Assembly (NCBI RefSeq): GCF_005405205.1
Contig: NZ_BJDP01000004.1
Span: forward strand, 142,357-206,356
DNA: 64,000 nt
From: Enterococcus pingfangensis
Lineage (GTDB): Bacteria; Bacillota; Bacilli; Lactobacillales; Enterococcaceae
Direction of reading: 5' to 3'
The notes beneath the pieces were generated by a model that saw only the letters and a list, made by a program, of their open reading frames with translations, did not search any database and was not told the DNA's origin. Both the position numbers and the translations under genes were made by a program. This document shows positions 1 through 7,803 of this stretch, in pieces (the first letter of the stretch is position 1; every line of letters begins with the position of its first letter).

Positions 1-1
1 C

Positions 2-373
2 AGTATTTTTGAGCAAGGACAACCGCTCATTGTTGAAGATGAGCCGACTGGCGGGACACATATGACTTTGGTGATTGCCGGGAATCATAAAATTTCAATC
101 GAGGAAGCTGAATTAATCAAACGTGATCCAACACGTGATCGGGAGAATTTTATTATTTGTCGACCAGTGATTCAACGGATGGCTGATATTACGGCCAATG
201 TCTTAAAAAAACATCCTACATCTCCTATTTATGTTGTTGGCGGTGCTTCTTATCTGACAGAATTTGAGAAAGAATTTTCAAACTACTTAGATCAAAAAGT
301 TTTTAAACCGAAATATCCTCAATTTGTTACACCGATTGGAATTGCGATGTCGTCAAATCCAATTATTATTTGA
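2..373 (+). CDS. eutJ: EutJ-family microcompartment chaperone, C-terminal part (5' end outside window)
   Basis: The open frame runs from the window edge to a stop at 371-373, so only about the last 123 residues are present. The visible part has the actin/Hsp70 ATPase look: a GGTH segment near residue 18 and a VVGGASYLTEF stretch, which resembles the second phosphate-binding region of EutJ/DnaK-like proteins. EutJ proteins are thought to act as chaperones for microcompartment enzymes. A eutJ gene directly ahead of pduM is the arrangement known from Lactobacillus pdu operons, and pduM follows 64 bases later. An internal ATG at 62 would give 103 residues but lies inside the conserved domain, so it is not the true start. 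Confidence 0.8.
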   Translation, partial: SIFEQGQPLIVEDEPTGGTHMTLVIAGNHKISIEEAELIKRDPTRDRENFIICRPVIQRMADITANVLKKHPTSPIYVVGGASYLTEFEKEFSNYLDQKVFKPKYPQFVTPIGIAMSSNPIII

Positions 374-437
374 CTAGAAAGATGAAAACAATTATCAATT
401 TGAAATACTATATCAGCAATGGATTGGGAGTAAGGAT

Positions 438-974
438 ATGGACGAGTTAGTTGAGCGAATCATTTCAATTATCATTCAGCGGGAAAAAAAGACCTTGTTC
501 CTTTCTTGCCAAGCATCTACCGATATCGACCGAGGAATCAGCGCGTTTTTATACAATAAGTATATCCATTTAACAGAAGTGGATATCCTCTTTTTAGAAC
601 GGTTCAAAAATAAAGATCAGAATGATTCATTCATTAAGTGGCTGTATCAAAGTTACAATTATGATTGTTGTCTGATATTTGAACTGGCGTTTTCAAATAC
701 TGATTTGATTCCTAATGAATTATTCAACGAATGCAGTGTGAAATTATTCAATAATCAAGGAAAACAGTATCTTTTATTTCCCAAAAAAATCATTACTTTT
801 CAACAAGTAGCAATGCTGAGCTCGAAGCAGATTCTTTTATTAGCTTCAAATCAATCCATCACTGACTTGGCAAAAGAACGATTGCAGGAAATGAAAATAA
901 CTGTTATAGAAAGGAGTTTACCGTATGCTGATGGCAAAAGTAATTGGAAGTGTAGTTTCAACCCAAAAAGATGA
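438..974 (+). CDS. pduM: PduM-like microcompartment structural protein
   Basis: This is a 178-residue protein. Its C-terminal half (TFQQVAMLSSKQILLL, then about 25 residues to ITVIERS) matches the pattern at the end of Salmonella PduM, where a similar 'RDVALLSRG' segment precedes the last helix. The N-terminus, rich in Ile and Glu (ELVERIISIII), also fits. PduM is needed for normal assembly of propanediol microcompartments; its mechanism is not established. Position supports the call: eutJ lies upstream and pduN downstream, the order J-K-L-M-N-O-P-Q. The ATG at 438 has a GGGAGTAAGGA ribosome site. The last 50 bases overlap pduN in another frame, adding about 17 residues beyond the usual family end. 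Confidence 0.75.
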   Translation: MDELVERIISIIIQREKKTLFLSCQASTDIDRGISAFLYNKYIHLTEVDILFLERFKNKDQNDSFIKWLYQSYNYDCCLIFELAFSNTDLIPNELFNECSVKLFNNQGKQYLLFPKKIITFQQVAMLSSKQILLLASNQSITDLAKERLQEMKITVIERSLPYADGKSNWKCSFNPKR

Positions 975-1188
975 ATCATTAGTTGGAAAAAAATTAATGA
1001 TTGTTCAGCCAATCAATTCTGAGCAACAGGTGATTCGCTTCCAACAAGTAGCAGCGGACACAGTGGGGGCTGGTATTGGAGATTATGTGTTGTTGACTAG
1101 TGGTTCTTCTGCCAGAAAGCTATTTCCAACTCCTTCAGATGCTGTAGATTATGCAATCGTTGGAATTATTGACACCTTTGATTTATAG
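925..1188 (+). CDS. pduN: PduN, pentameric microcompartment vertex protein (EutN/CcmL family)
   Basis: These 87 residues match the single EutN/CcmL domain. The protein begins AKVIGSVVSTQKDESLVGKKLMIV and has the family signature of a beta-barrel shell pentamer, including GAGIGDYVLLTSGSSARK and a C-terminal AIVGIIDTF strand. Such pentamers cap the vertices of the icosahedral shell. An AAAGGAG ribosome site sits just before the ATG at 925; a second ATG at 931 is in frame and equally plausible. The gene starts inside pduM and is followed 17 bases later by pduO, so translational coupling is likely. Confidence 0.88.
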   Translation: MLMAKVIGSVVSTQKDESLVGKKLMIVQPINSEQQVIRFQQVAADTVGAGIGDYVLLTSGSSARKLFPTPSDAVDYAIVGIIDTFDL

Positions 1189-1205
1189 GGAGCTGAGGAA
1201 AATAT

Positions 1206-2207
1206 ATGGCGATTTATACAAAAACGGGAGATAAAGGAACGACAAGTCTTTTTGATGGAACAAGAGTTAAAAAATCGGATTTGCGAGTAGATACTTATGG
1301 TACTTTTGATGAATGTTGTGCTCAAGTCAGCGTGGCTCAAAAACTAACTAATCATCCAGAGACCATTCAACATTTAGAATGGGTGCAGCATAAACTATTT
1401 CAATTAAATGCTGAAATCGCTACCGATAAAAATATGGCAAAGCTAGCAGCAAAAAGTACATTGATCGCAGAAACTGATATCCAGCAAATGGAAGATTGGA
1501 TTGATCAATATACGGTACGTTTACCAGAACTGCATAGTTTCATTTTGCCTGGACAAACCCTATCATCTGCACAATTACATGTGACAAGGGCCGTTTGTCG
1601 GCGCGGTGAACGGCTGCTGACAGAACTTTCAGAGACGCTCGAGATCCGAGAAGAACTACGAAAATTCGTGAATCGATTATCTGATTGCTTATATATTTTT
1701 GCACGGATGGAAGATCATGGTGAATCTGAAAAAAAGTTGGTAGATGAGATCCTACACCGATATTTGGAACAAAGTGGGACTCAAGCTAATCCAAATAAAG
1801 AAAGTAACTTAGCAAGAAATTATAAAATTTTTCAAGCTTGTGAACAGCAAGCTAAAGCAATGGGAATCCCAGTATCAATGGCATTGGTAGATGAATTTGG
1901 CAAACTAGTTAGTTTTTATCGGATGTCGGGAGCGTTGCTTATCAGTGAATCTTTAGCTCAGAAAAAAGCATACTCTGCCGTTGCAATGAAGAGTGATACC
2001 CATGAATTAAAAGGAAAGATCCAACCTGAAGGAGAGCTGTATCAATTGGAGTCATTGACTGATGGAAAGATCGTGACCTTTGGCGGTGGATTCCTAATCA
2101 AAGATTCAAGTGGAAGAATTCTTGGCGGTATCGGAGTAAGCGGAGGTGCAGTTGAAGAAGATATGACAATTGCCCAAAAAGGGTTAGAGAAGTTGAAGGA
2201 GATTTAA
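1206..2207 (+). CDS. pduO: PduO, ATP:cob(I)alamin adenosyltransferase with C-terminal GlcG/HbpS domain
   Basis: This is a 333-residue, two-domain protein. Residues 1-185 are the PduO-type adenosyltransferase fold: it starts with the TKTGDKG ATP-binding loop (5-11), then a YGTFDE segment near 35, and later the arginine-rich helix CRRGERLL. This enzyme transfers the adenosyl group from ATP to cob(I)alamin, making the AdoCbl cofactor for diol dehydratase. Residues 198-333 form the GlcG/HbpS-like (DUF336) domain, which binds haem or cobalamin in relatives; its role in PduO is unsettled. Two-domain PduO is the usual form in pdu operons. A GAGG-containing site precedes the ATG, and pduP starts 2 bases after the stop. 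Confidence 0.93.
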   Translation: MAIYTKTGDKGTTSLFDGTRVKKSDLRVDTYGTFDECCAQVSVAQKLTNHPETIQHLEWVQHKLFQLNAEIATDKNMAKLAAKSTLIAETDIQQMEDWIDQYTVRLPELHSFILPGQTLSSAQLHVTRAVCRRGERLLTELSETLEIREELRKFVNRLSDCLYIFARMEDHGESEKKLVDEILHRYLEQSGTQANPNKESNLARNYKIFQACEQQAKAMGIPVSMALVDEFGKLVSFYRMSGALLISESLAQKKAYSAVAMKSDTHELKGKIQPEGELYQLESLTDGKIVTFGGGFLIKDSSGRILGGIGVSGGAVEEDMTIAQKGLEKLKEI

Positions 2208-2209
2208 TA

Positions 2210-3595
2210 ATGGAAGAAAAAGTGATAAAAGATATGATTATAAAAATTCTTCAAGAATCTCAAAAATCAGACACTCCGTTAAAGGAATTTGGGGTCTTTG
2301 AGACAGTAGAAGAGGCAGTTAAGGCAGCAAAATTTGCTCAAGAAACTTATGAGAATCAGACTTTGGAGACACGAAGGAAAGTCATCGAAGCCCTTCGCTG
2401 TGGAATGCGCCCATTCATTGAAGAGATTGCTTGTAAAACAGTAGAAGAGACAGGTATGGGTCGTTGTGAAGATAAAATTCAAAAATTACAATTAGTTTTA
2501 GATAAAACGCCAGGAGTTGAAGATCTGAAAACGGAAGCTTTGACTGGTGATAATGGAATGACACTTTATGAGCTATCTCCATATGGTGTGATTGGGGCAA
2601 TAACACCAAGTACCAATCCAGCTGAAACATTAATGTGTAATGCAATCGGAATGCTAGCTGCTGGTAATGCCGTCTACTTCAGTGTACACCCAGGTGCAAA
2701 GAAAATCTCTCGCTGGGTCGTAAGCAAATTAAATGAAATCGTATACGAAAGTTGTGGGATTCAAAATCTGATTGTGACGATCACTGAACCTTCTATTGAA
2801 GCAGCTCAAGAAATGATGACACACCCAGATATTTCTTTATTGGTAATTACAGGTGGACCGGGAGTAGTTCGTCAAGGAATGAAAAGCGGGAAAAAAGTCA
2901 TTGCTGCAGGAGCTGGGAATCCTCCAGCGTTGGTGGATGAAACAGCAAATATTGAAAAAGCAGCAAAAGATATCGTAATTGGTGCTTCTTTTGACAACAA
3001 TATTTTGTGTACAGCAGAAAAAAGTGTAGTTGCGGTAGAACAAGTAACTGATTATTTGATTCTGCAAATGGAAAAGCAGGGAGCCTATCTTGTACAAGAT
3101 GAAGCCATTATTCAAAAAATGGTGGATATGACGATTATGGAAAATGGTGCTCCAAGCCGGAAATTTATTGGGAAAAATGCTAATTACATCTTGGCAGAAG
3201 TTGGGATTCAAGTAGACTTTGATGTTCGGGTAATCATTTTGCGAGCAGACAAGATTCATCCGTTTGTTACAAAAGAGATGCTAATGCCGATTTTACCGGT
3301 AGTAACAGTAACTGATTTTGATGAAGCACTAGCTACAGCTTTACAAATAGAAAATCGATTGCATCATACAGCGACGATGCATTCACAAAATGTTGGTCGA
3401 ATGAACTTAGCTGCAAAGAAATTTCAAACATCAATTTTTGTTAAAAATGGCTCATCATTTGCAGGATTAGGTTTTGGCGGCGAAGGGCCAACAACTTTTA
3501 CAATTGCAACACCAACTGGAGAATGTACAACCACTGCACGAGATTTTGCTCGAAAACGCCGCTGTGTTTTGACGGATGGTTTTTCTATTCGCTAG
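2210..3595 (+). CDS. pduP: PduP, CoA-acylating propionaldehyde dehydrogenase
   Basis: This 461-residue protein of the aldehyde dehydrogenase superfamily oxidises propionaldehyde to propionyl-CoA with NAD+ inside the microcompartment. The catalytic cysteine is visible at about residue 267 in NILCTAEKSVV, the nucleotide-binding TPSTNPAET segment is at 132-140, and GAGNPP is near 234. The first 19 residues (MEEKVIKDMIIKILQESQK) form a short amphipathic helix followed by a linker. This is the expected place and character of the encapsulation peptide that targets PduP to the shell lumen. Length matches the family (about 460). The start lies 2 bases after pduO with a GGAG site inside the pduO end, so the pair is translationally coupled. 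Confidence 0.95.
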   Translation: MEEKVIKDMIIKILQESQKSDTPLKEFGVFETVEEAVKAAKFAQETYENQTLETRRKVIEALRCGMRPFIEEIACKTVEETGMGRCEDKIQKLQLVLDKTPGVEDLKTEALTGDNGMTLYELSPYGVIGAITPSTNPAETLMCNAIGMLAAGNAVYFSVHPGAKKISRWVVSKLNEIVYESCGIQNLIVTITEPSIEAAQEMMTHPDISLLVITGGPGVVRQGMKSGKKVIAAGAGNPPALVDETANIEKAAKDIVIGASFDNNILCTAEKSVVAVEQVTDYLILQMEKQGAYLVQDEAIIQKMVDMTIMENGAPSRKFIGKNANYILAEVGIQVDFDVRVIILRADKIHPFVTKEMLMPILPVVTVTDFDEALATALQIENRLHHTATMHSQNVGRMNLAAKKFQTSIFVKNGSSFAGLGFGGEGPTTFTIATPTGECTTTARDFARKRRCVLTDGFSIR

Positions 3596-3610
3596 AGAGG
3601 AGGATATTTC

Positions 3611-4726
3611 TTGAAAAAATGGTCAATGAAGCCAGAAATATATTCAGGTGTTGATAGTCTAGAACGACTACAGCAATTTGAAAAAGAAAACCTCTACTTT
3701 GTATGTGATCCTTATCTAGCAGAATCAGATAGTTTAAAAAGAATTTTAGGATATGTCAGACAGACTAACACTGTTAGTATCTTTTCTGATATTATTCCAG
3801 ATCCGCCAATCGAGACGGTAGTAAAAGGGATTGAGAATATGGCACAGCAACAGCCTAGCGTGATTATAGCTGTTGGTGGAGGATCAGCAATCGATACAGC
3901 TAAAGCCATGCTATTTTTTTATAAACGAACGACTGGAAATAAAGTAAAACGTTTCGTTGCGATACCTACCACGAGCGGTACTGGTTCTGAGGTCACAAGT
4001 GCTTCTGTTATTACGGATACACAAAACAAAATTAAATATCCGATTTTTCATGAAGCGATTATTCCTCATGAAGCAATCTTAGATGCTAGTTTAGTTATAT
4101 CAAGTCCGCCATCAGTTACTGCATTCAGTGGACTTGATGTGCTAACGCATGCGATTGAATCCTTAGCATCTATAAATCGGACAAACTATACAAACGCTTT
4201 AGCTGAAAAGGCCGTAGAGCTTGTTTTCCAATTTTTGCCAACGTGTGTTAATCAAGGAATGGAATTGGAAGCACGAATTCAAATGCACGAAGCCTCTACT
4301 TTAGCCGGATTAGCTTTTGATGCTGCGGGTCTGGGTGTTTGTCATGCAATCGCTCATCAAGTTGGAGCAAATTTCAAAGTACCGCATGGGTTGGCTAATG
4401 CCATGCTGCTCCCTTATGTGATTGAGGCGAATAGTCAAGACAAAGAGACAAGAAAAATGTATGCACGAACTTCACGTAAATTAGGCATTTGCCCACCTAG
4501 CTTGCCAGATCATCTAGCTGTTTCCAATTTGGCACAAGCAGTTCAACAATTGGCTATTGAGTGTAAGGCACCCATCAAATTAAATAGTTTCGGTGTTCAA
4601 GAAGAGGCTGCGTTGTTGGCGGAGGATATCATTGCAAAAAATGCTTTGAATGATATCACTTTTAAAACGAATCCGATTCAATTCTCAACTGAAGAAATCA
4701 AAGCAATCTATCGAAAAATTATTTAA
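3611..4726 (+). CDS. pduQ: PduQ, iron-dependent propanol dehydrogenase
   Basis: This is a 371-residue group III (iron-containing) alcohol dehydrogenase. The NAD-binding GGGSAID loop is at 89-95 and the GTGSEVT segment near 122-128. The likely metal ligands are D176, H180, H245 and H259, in the same spacing pattern as FucO. It reduces propionaldehyde to 1-propanol and regenerates NAD+ for PduP within the compartment. The start is a TTG at 3611, preceded by a strong GAGAGGAGGAT site; no ATG in this frame fits better. It follows pduP by 15 bases, as in other pdu operons. Confidence 0.92.
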   Translation: MKKWSMKPEIYSGVDSLERLQQFEKENLYFVCDPYLAESDSLKRILGYVRQTNTVSIFSDIIPDPPIETVVKGIENMAQQQPSVIIAVGGGSAIDTAKAMLFFYKRTTGNKVKRFVAIPTTSGTGSEVTSASVITDTQNKIKYPIFHEAIIPHEAILDASLVISSPPSVTAFSGLDVLTHAIESLASINRTNYTNALAEKAVELVFQFLPTCVNQGMELEARIQMHEASTLAGLAFDAAGLGVCHAIAHQVGANFKVPHGLANAMLLPYVIEANSQDKETRKMYARTSRKLGICPPSLPDHLAVSNLAQAVQQLAIECKAPIKLNSFGVQEEAALLAEDIIAKNALNDITFKTNPIQFSTEEIKAIYRKII

Positions 4727-4858
4727 GCAGTTGTTTTTTTCTTTTGTTTTCCACTTTAGCAAGTAATCGATTCATACTAATTAAAGAAACAACAGGCGAT
4801 GTAAAAAGCAATATTAATTTTTGAGCAAATACAACAACAAAAACAAGGAGTTGACAAG

Positions 4859-5581
4859 ATGGACAAAGCAGTAATAGGAGAATTTATTGGAACGATGGTT
4901 TTGACGCTTTTTGGTAGTGGAGTAGGCTGTTCGATCAATTTGAAAAAAACTTTAGCAAAAACTGTTGGATCAAACTGGGTACTTGTGGCATTTGGATGGG
5001 GAGCTGCGGTAATGCTTGGAGTTTATTCTGCAGGATTTTTTGGTGCTCCAGGACATTTGAATCCAGCTGTTACGATCTCTTTTGCAATTGGTGGAATTAT
5101 AGATTGGGGAATTGTCGTTCCGTATATCATTGCTCAAATGGTTGGCGGATTTTTAGGTGCGTTGATCACAGCGATTCATTTTCTGCCGCATTTTAAAGAA
5201 ACGGGTCCAGAAGAAGGAAATTCTGTTGGAATTTTTGCTACAGGTCCAGCGATCAGTGATCCACTAATGAATTTTGTCAGTGAAGTGATTGCTACTTTTG
5301 CCTTTGTATTTACTCTGTTGCTATTACCAGGAAAAGATTTCGCTGGTGGATTACAACCGATTGTTTTACTGTTCTTGCTAGTAGCAATTTCATTTTCTTT
5401 TGGCTCAACTACGGGTTATGCCATTAATCCAGCTCGGGATTTAGCTCCACGATTAATGTATACATTGATACCATTACCGAATAAAAATAAAGATTATAAT
5501 TGGAGTTATGCGTGGGTTCCTTTAGTTGGACCAATCGTTGGCGCAACAATTGCAGTATTATTTGTAAACGCTTTTAGTTAA
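4859..5581 (+). CDS. pduF: PduF, propanediol/glycerol diffusion facilitator (MIP family)
   Basis: This 240-residue membrane protein has six hydrophobic segments and the two half-helix motifs of the aquaporin superfamily: NPA at residues 68-70 and NPAR at 190-193. The aspartate after the second motif (NPARD) marks the glycerol-conducting branch rather than strict water channels. The likely job is facilitated entry of 1,2-propanediol or glycerol. In Salmonella pduF sits upstream of the operon; here it lies between pduQ and pduW after a 132-base gap. An AAGGAGTTG site precedes the ATG. No clear terminator was seen in the gap, so it is probably co-transcribed with pduQ. Confidence 0.9.
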   Translation: MDKAVIGEFIGTMVLTLFGSGVGCSINLKKTLAKTVGSNWVLVAFGWGAAVMLGVYSAGFFGAPGHLNPAVTISFAIGGIIDWGIVVPYIIAQMVGGFLGALITAIHFLPHFKETGPEEGNSVGIFATGPAISDPLMNFVSEVIATFAFVFTLLLLPGKDFAGGLQPIVLLFLLVAISFSFGSTTGYAINPARDLAPRLMYTLIPLPNKNKDYNWSYAWVPLVGPIVGATIAVLFVNAFS

Positions 5582-5612
5582 GAACGAATGTATTAGAATG
5601 TGAGGGAATTAT

Positions 5613-6803
5613 TTGAATAAGAAAATTATGGCGATCAATTCAGGGAGCTCATCATTAAAGTTCCAATTGTTTCAAATGCCGGAAGAAGAACTATTAGTAA
5701 AAGGACTATTTGAACGAATCGGTCTAGAAGAAGAAATGATTTTCTCTTATTCGATAAACGATATGAAAGTCAAAACAGTAGTAAAGGGAAAGACTCATGA
5801 GGCAGCAATCGATTTCCTTTTACAATTTTTACTTGAAAAGAAGATAATGGGTAGTTTGCAAGAATTATCGGGTGTCGGACATAGAGTGGCTCATGGCGGT
5901 GAAAAATTTAAGCATTCAAGTTTGATTGATATGACCGCATTGCAGCAAATTAAAGACTTGGCTAAATTAGCACCGTTGCATAATCCGGTAAATGCTATCG
6001 GAATCGAAGCGTTTCAAAAAGATCTGCCTGACTGCCCTCAAATTGCTGTGTTTGACACGTCATTTCATCAAACGATGGCACCTAAAAATTATGTCTATCC
6101 ATTGCCGTATCGTTTCTACGAAGAAGACAGCATCCGACGTTATGGGTTTCATGGAACAAGCCATCAATTTGTCGCCACAGAAGCAGCTAAAGAACTTGGA
6201 AAACCATTGGAGTCTTTAAAAATAATTTCTTGTCATCTTGGAAATGGCGCAAGTATTTGCGGCGTCAAAGAGGGGAAATCAGTGATTACTTCGATGGGCT
6301 TTACTCCATTGGCCGGTTTAATGATGGGGACCAGATGCGGAGATATTGATCCTTCGATCATCCCATTTTTACAATATGAAAAAAATCTTTCAGCTAGTGA
6401 AGTAGAAGTTATTTTGAATAATGAATCTGGCTTCAAAGGAGTAACAGGATTCAGCAGTGATACTCGTGATATTATGAGCCAAGCAGAGATTGGAAATGAG
6501 AAAGCTCAACTTGCGCTAGACATGTTTACCAGTCGAGTCAAACAAACAATTGGTGCCTATGCGGCCGAGTTGGGTGGTGTCGATGTCTTGATCTTTACGG
6601 CTGGGATTGGTGAAAATTCCGCTGAAATCAGAGAAATGATTTGTGAGAATTTGGCATTTTTAGGAATCCAGATAGATCAGGAAGAAAACCAGAAAAATAA
6701 TAAAAAAATTAGTTCAAGCGAATCAGCAGTACAGGTATTAGTAGTGGAAACGAATGAAGAATTAATGATCGCACGAGATACCTTTAATTTAATTACAATT
6801 TAA
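5613..6803 (+). CDS. pduW: PduW, propionate/acetate kinase
   Basis: This is a 396-residue acetokinase-family enzyme with the full set of family motifs: the N-terminal NSGSSSLKF phosphate loop (about 9-17), GHRVAHGG, FDTSFHQTM, RRYGFHGTSH, LGNGAS, and GTRCGDIDP, ending with FTAGIGENS. It converts propionyl-phosphate plus ADP to propionate plus ATP, the energy-yielding last step of propanediol fermentation. Calling it PduW rather than AckA rests on its position. The start is TTG at 5613 behind a TGAGGGAA site. A hairpin with a U-rich tail lies 16 bases after the stop and probably ends most pdu transcripts. Confidence 0.9.
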   Translation: MNKKIMAINSGSSSLKFQLFQMPEEELLVKGLFERIGLEEEMIFSYSINDMKVKTVVKGKTHEAAIDFLLQFLLEKKIMGSLQELSGVGHRVAHGGEKFKHSSLIDMTALQQIKDLAKLAPLHNPVNAIGIEAFQKDLPDCPQIAVFDTSFHQTMAPKNYVYPLPYRFYEEDSIRRYGFHGTSHQFVATEAAKELGKPLESLKIISCHLGNGASICGVKEGKSVITSMGFTPLAGLMMGTRCGDIDPSIIPFLQYEKNLSASEVEVILNNESGFKGVTGFSSDTRDIMSQAEIGNEKAQLALDMFTSRVKQTIGAYAAELGGVDVLIFTAGIGENSAEIREMICENLAFLGIQIDQEENQKNNKKISSSESAVQVLVVETNEELMIARDTFNLITI

Positions 6804-6818
6804 AAATAAAGATATTCT

Positions 6819-6849
6819 AGCTAGAAATTAAGTTTTCTAGCTTTATTTT
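6819..6849 (+). terminator. Hairpin terminator after pduW
   Basis: The arms 6819-6827 (AGCTAGAAA) and 6834-6842 (TTTCTAGCT) pair perfectly over 9 bp with a 6-base loop. A TTTATTTT tail follows. The flanking AAAATAAAG and CTTTATTTT could extend the stem. The tail is only partly U-rich, so some read-through into the DUF4430 lipoprotein gene is likely. Confidence 0.6.
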
Positions 6850-6862
6850 GGAGGGAAATTAA

Positions 6863-7258
6863 ATGAAGAAAAAAACCGGAATGATTTTTCTAATTACTTT
6901 TGTAGTAATGATCTTGACTGCTTGTGGAGCAAATGACGCAACAGAAAGCAGTTCAACAGACAGTACCAAAGAAAAAGATATCTCGGTAACACTTGTTTTG
7001 AAAGAAGATGGGCAAGAATTTGAGTCAAAAAAAGTAACGGTTCAACCAGATACAACACTTTTTGCAGCGATGAAAGACAATTTTGAGGTGAAAGCTGAGG
7101 ATGGTTTTATTACAGCAATTGATGGAAAAGAACAGGATAATAAGGCAAATAAATATTGGACCTATACTGTCAACGATAAAGAAGTCAATACTGGTGCTCA
7201 AGAGGTAAAATTAAAAAATAAGGATATCGCTATTTTTGATTTAGCTGAGATGAAATAA
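6863..7258 (+). CDS. Small DUF4430 lipoprotein, candidate cobalamin-binding protein
   Basis: This 131-residue lipoprotein precursor has a basic start (MKKKTG), a hydrophobic stretch, and the lipobox LTAC with Cys at about residue 21. A Ser/Thr-rich linker (about 25-38) leads to one small beta-rich domain (about 39-131) of the DUF4430 type. Family marks are VTVQPDTTLFAAMKDNF and KYWTYTVNDKEVNTGA. DUF4430 is related to the beta domain of animal transcobalamin and intrinsic factor, so B12 binding is the natural inference but not proven here. A GGAGGGAA site precedes the ATG. It lies after pduW and before the B12 riboswitch, so it is probably expressed by read-through from the pdu operon rather than under riboswitch control. 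Confidence 0.75.
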   Translation: MKKKTGMIFLITFVVMILTACGANDATESSSTDSTKEKDISVTLVLKEDGQEFESKKVTVQPDTTLFAAMKDNFEVKAEDGFITAIDGKEQDNKANKYWTYTVNDKEVNTGAQEVKLKNKDIAIFDLAEMK

Positions 7259-7365
7259 TAGAATTCTGTTCTTAAAGTGAAAGTATATGAATTTTTTGTC
7301 CTGTTCTATAATAAAGCAAAAACTTCTAAAGATATCCCTTATAATAAATAAAAATAGAATAATAA

Positions 7366-7603
7366 AAAGTTATTTGATTAGGGAATGAGGTGAGAATCCT
7401 CAACAACCCCTTTTTACTGTATAGCAGACGAAATCTCCTTTGTGCCACTTAATGGGAAGGCGGGAGAGAGTAGGGAGATGCGAAGTCAGGATACCTAATC
7501 AAAAACAAATAAAACGATTGGATTGGGAAAATTGTTTTAGGCAGATTGTAATTCTAAATCGCTTGAAGCAGAAAGACCTTAATTGAGTCTTTCTGCTTTT
7601 TTT
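7366..7603 (+). promoter_or_regulatory. Cobalamin (AdoCbl) riboswitch with expression platform
   Basis: The stretch holds the conserved parts of a B12 riboswitch in order: a GGGAA...GAGGTGAGAATCCTC hairpin (7381-7400), GCCACT at 7444-7449 followed by GGGAAGGCGGG, and the B12-box-like CGAAGTCAGGATACC at 7481-7495. The outer P1 stem is GATTAGG (7376-7382) with CCTAATC (7494-7500). A perfect terminator hairpin follows at 7568-7596. Known B12 riboswitches of this layout stop transcription when cobalamin is plentiful. The controlled genes would be the giant surface protein, the second lipoprotein and the ECF transporter. Confidence 0.88.
7568..7603 (+). terminator. Intrinsic terminator of the cobalamin riboswitch
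   Basis: The arms GCAGAAAGAC (7568-7577) and GTCTTTCTGC (7587-7596) pair perfectly over 10 bp with a 9-base loop and are followed by a run of seven T. It lies between the aptamer and the ribosome site of the next gene, so it is the likely off-switch. Confidence 0.85.
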
Positions 7604-7638
7604 AATGATTTTTCAAGAAACGGAGATGGAGGAAGAAT

Positions 7639-7803
7639 ATGAAAAAGTTTTGGGTCGGGATTCATAGTTTGATGGTCGTAATTATTCTCTTTTCGAGTAT
7701 TTTCTCAGCGGCTTCGATCGTCTATGGAACTGAAAAAAATTCATCAGAGGCAACAGTAGCTGCCTCGAACATCGAGACAAAAGCAAGTGATTCAGCAAAC
7801 TGA
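7639..7803 (+). CDS. Signal-peptide fragment of the giant surface protein, out of frame with the body
   Basis: A strong ribosome site (GGAGGAAGA) precedes ATG 7639. The 54-codon frame encodes a textbook export signal: a basic start (MKKFWVG), a hydrophobic core (LMVVIILFSSIFSA) and a polar Ser/Thr/Glu-rich continuation. It ends at TGA 7801-7803. The large frame that continues this protein is one phase over and is open from 7760. Removing one base between about 7760 and 7803, for example in the AAAA run at 7778-7781 or the T at 7801, would join the two into one secreted protein. The break may be a real mutation, a phase-variable slip or a sequencing error. Confidence 0.75.
   Translation: MKKFWVGIHSLMVVIILFSSIFSAASIVYGTEKNSSEATVAASNIETKASDSAN

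Noticed and set aside
925..974. Possible frameshift between pduM and pduN
   Set aside because: Both genes have complete family domains and pduN has its own ribosome site, so this is a true overlap.
2837..3259. 140-codon minus-strand frame inside pduP
   Set aside because: It lies fully within a well-matched gene, has no ribosome site and no recognisable domain.
7760..7803. Programmed ribosomal frameshift joining signal peptide and giant protein
   Set aside because: There is no classic slippery heptamer followed by a stimulatory structure. Mutation, phase variation or sequence error explains the break more simply.
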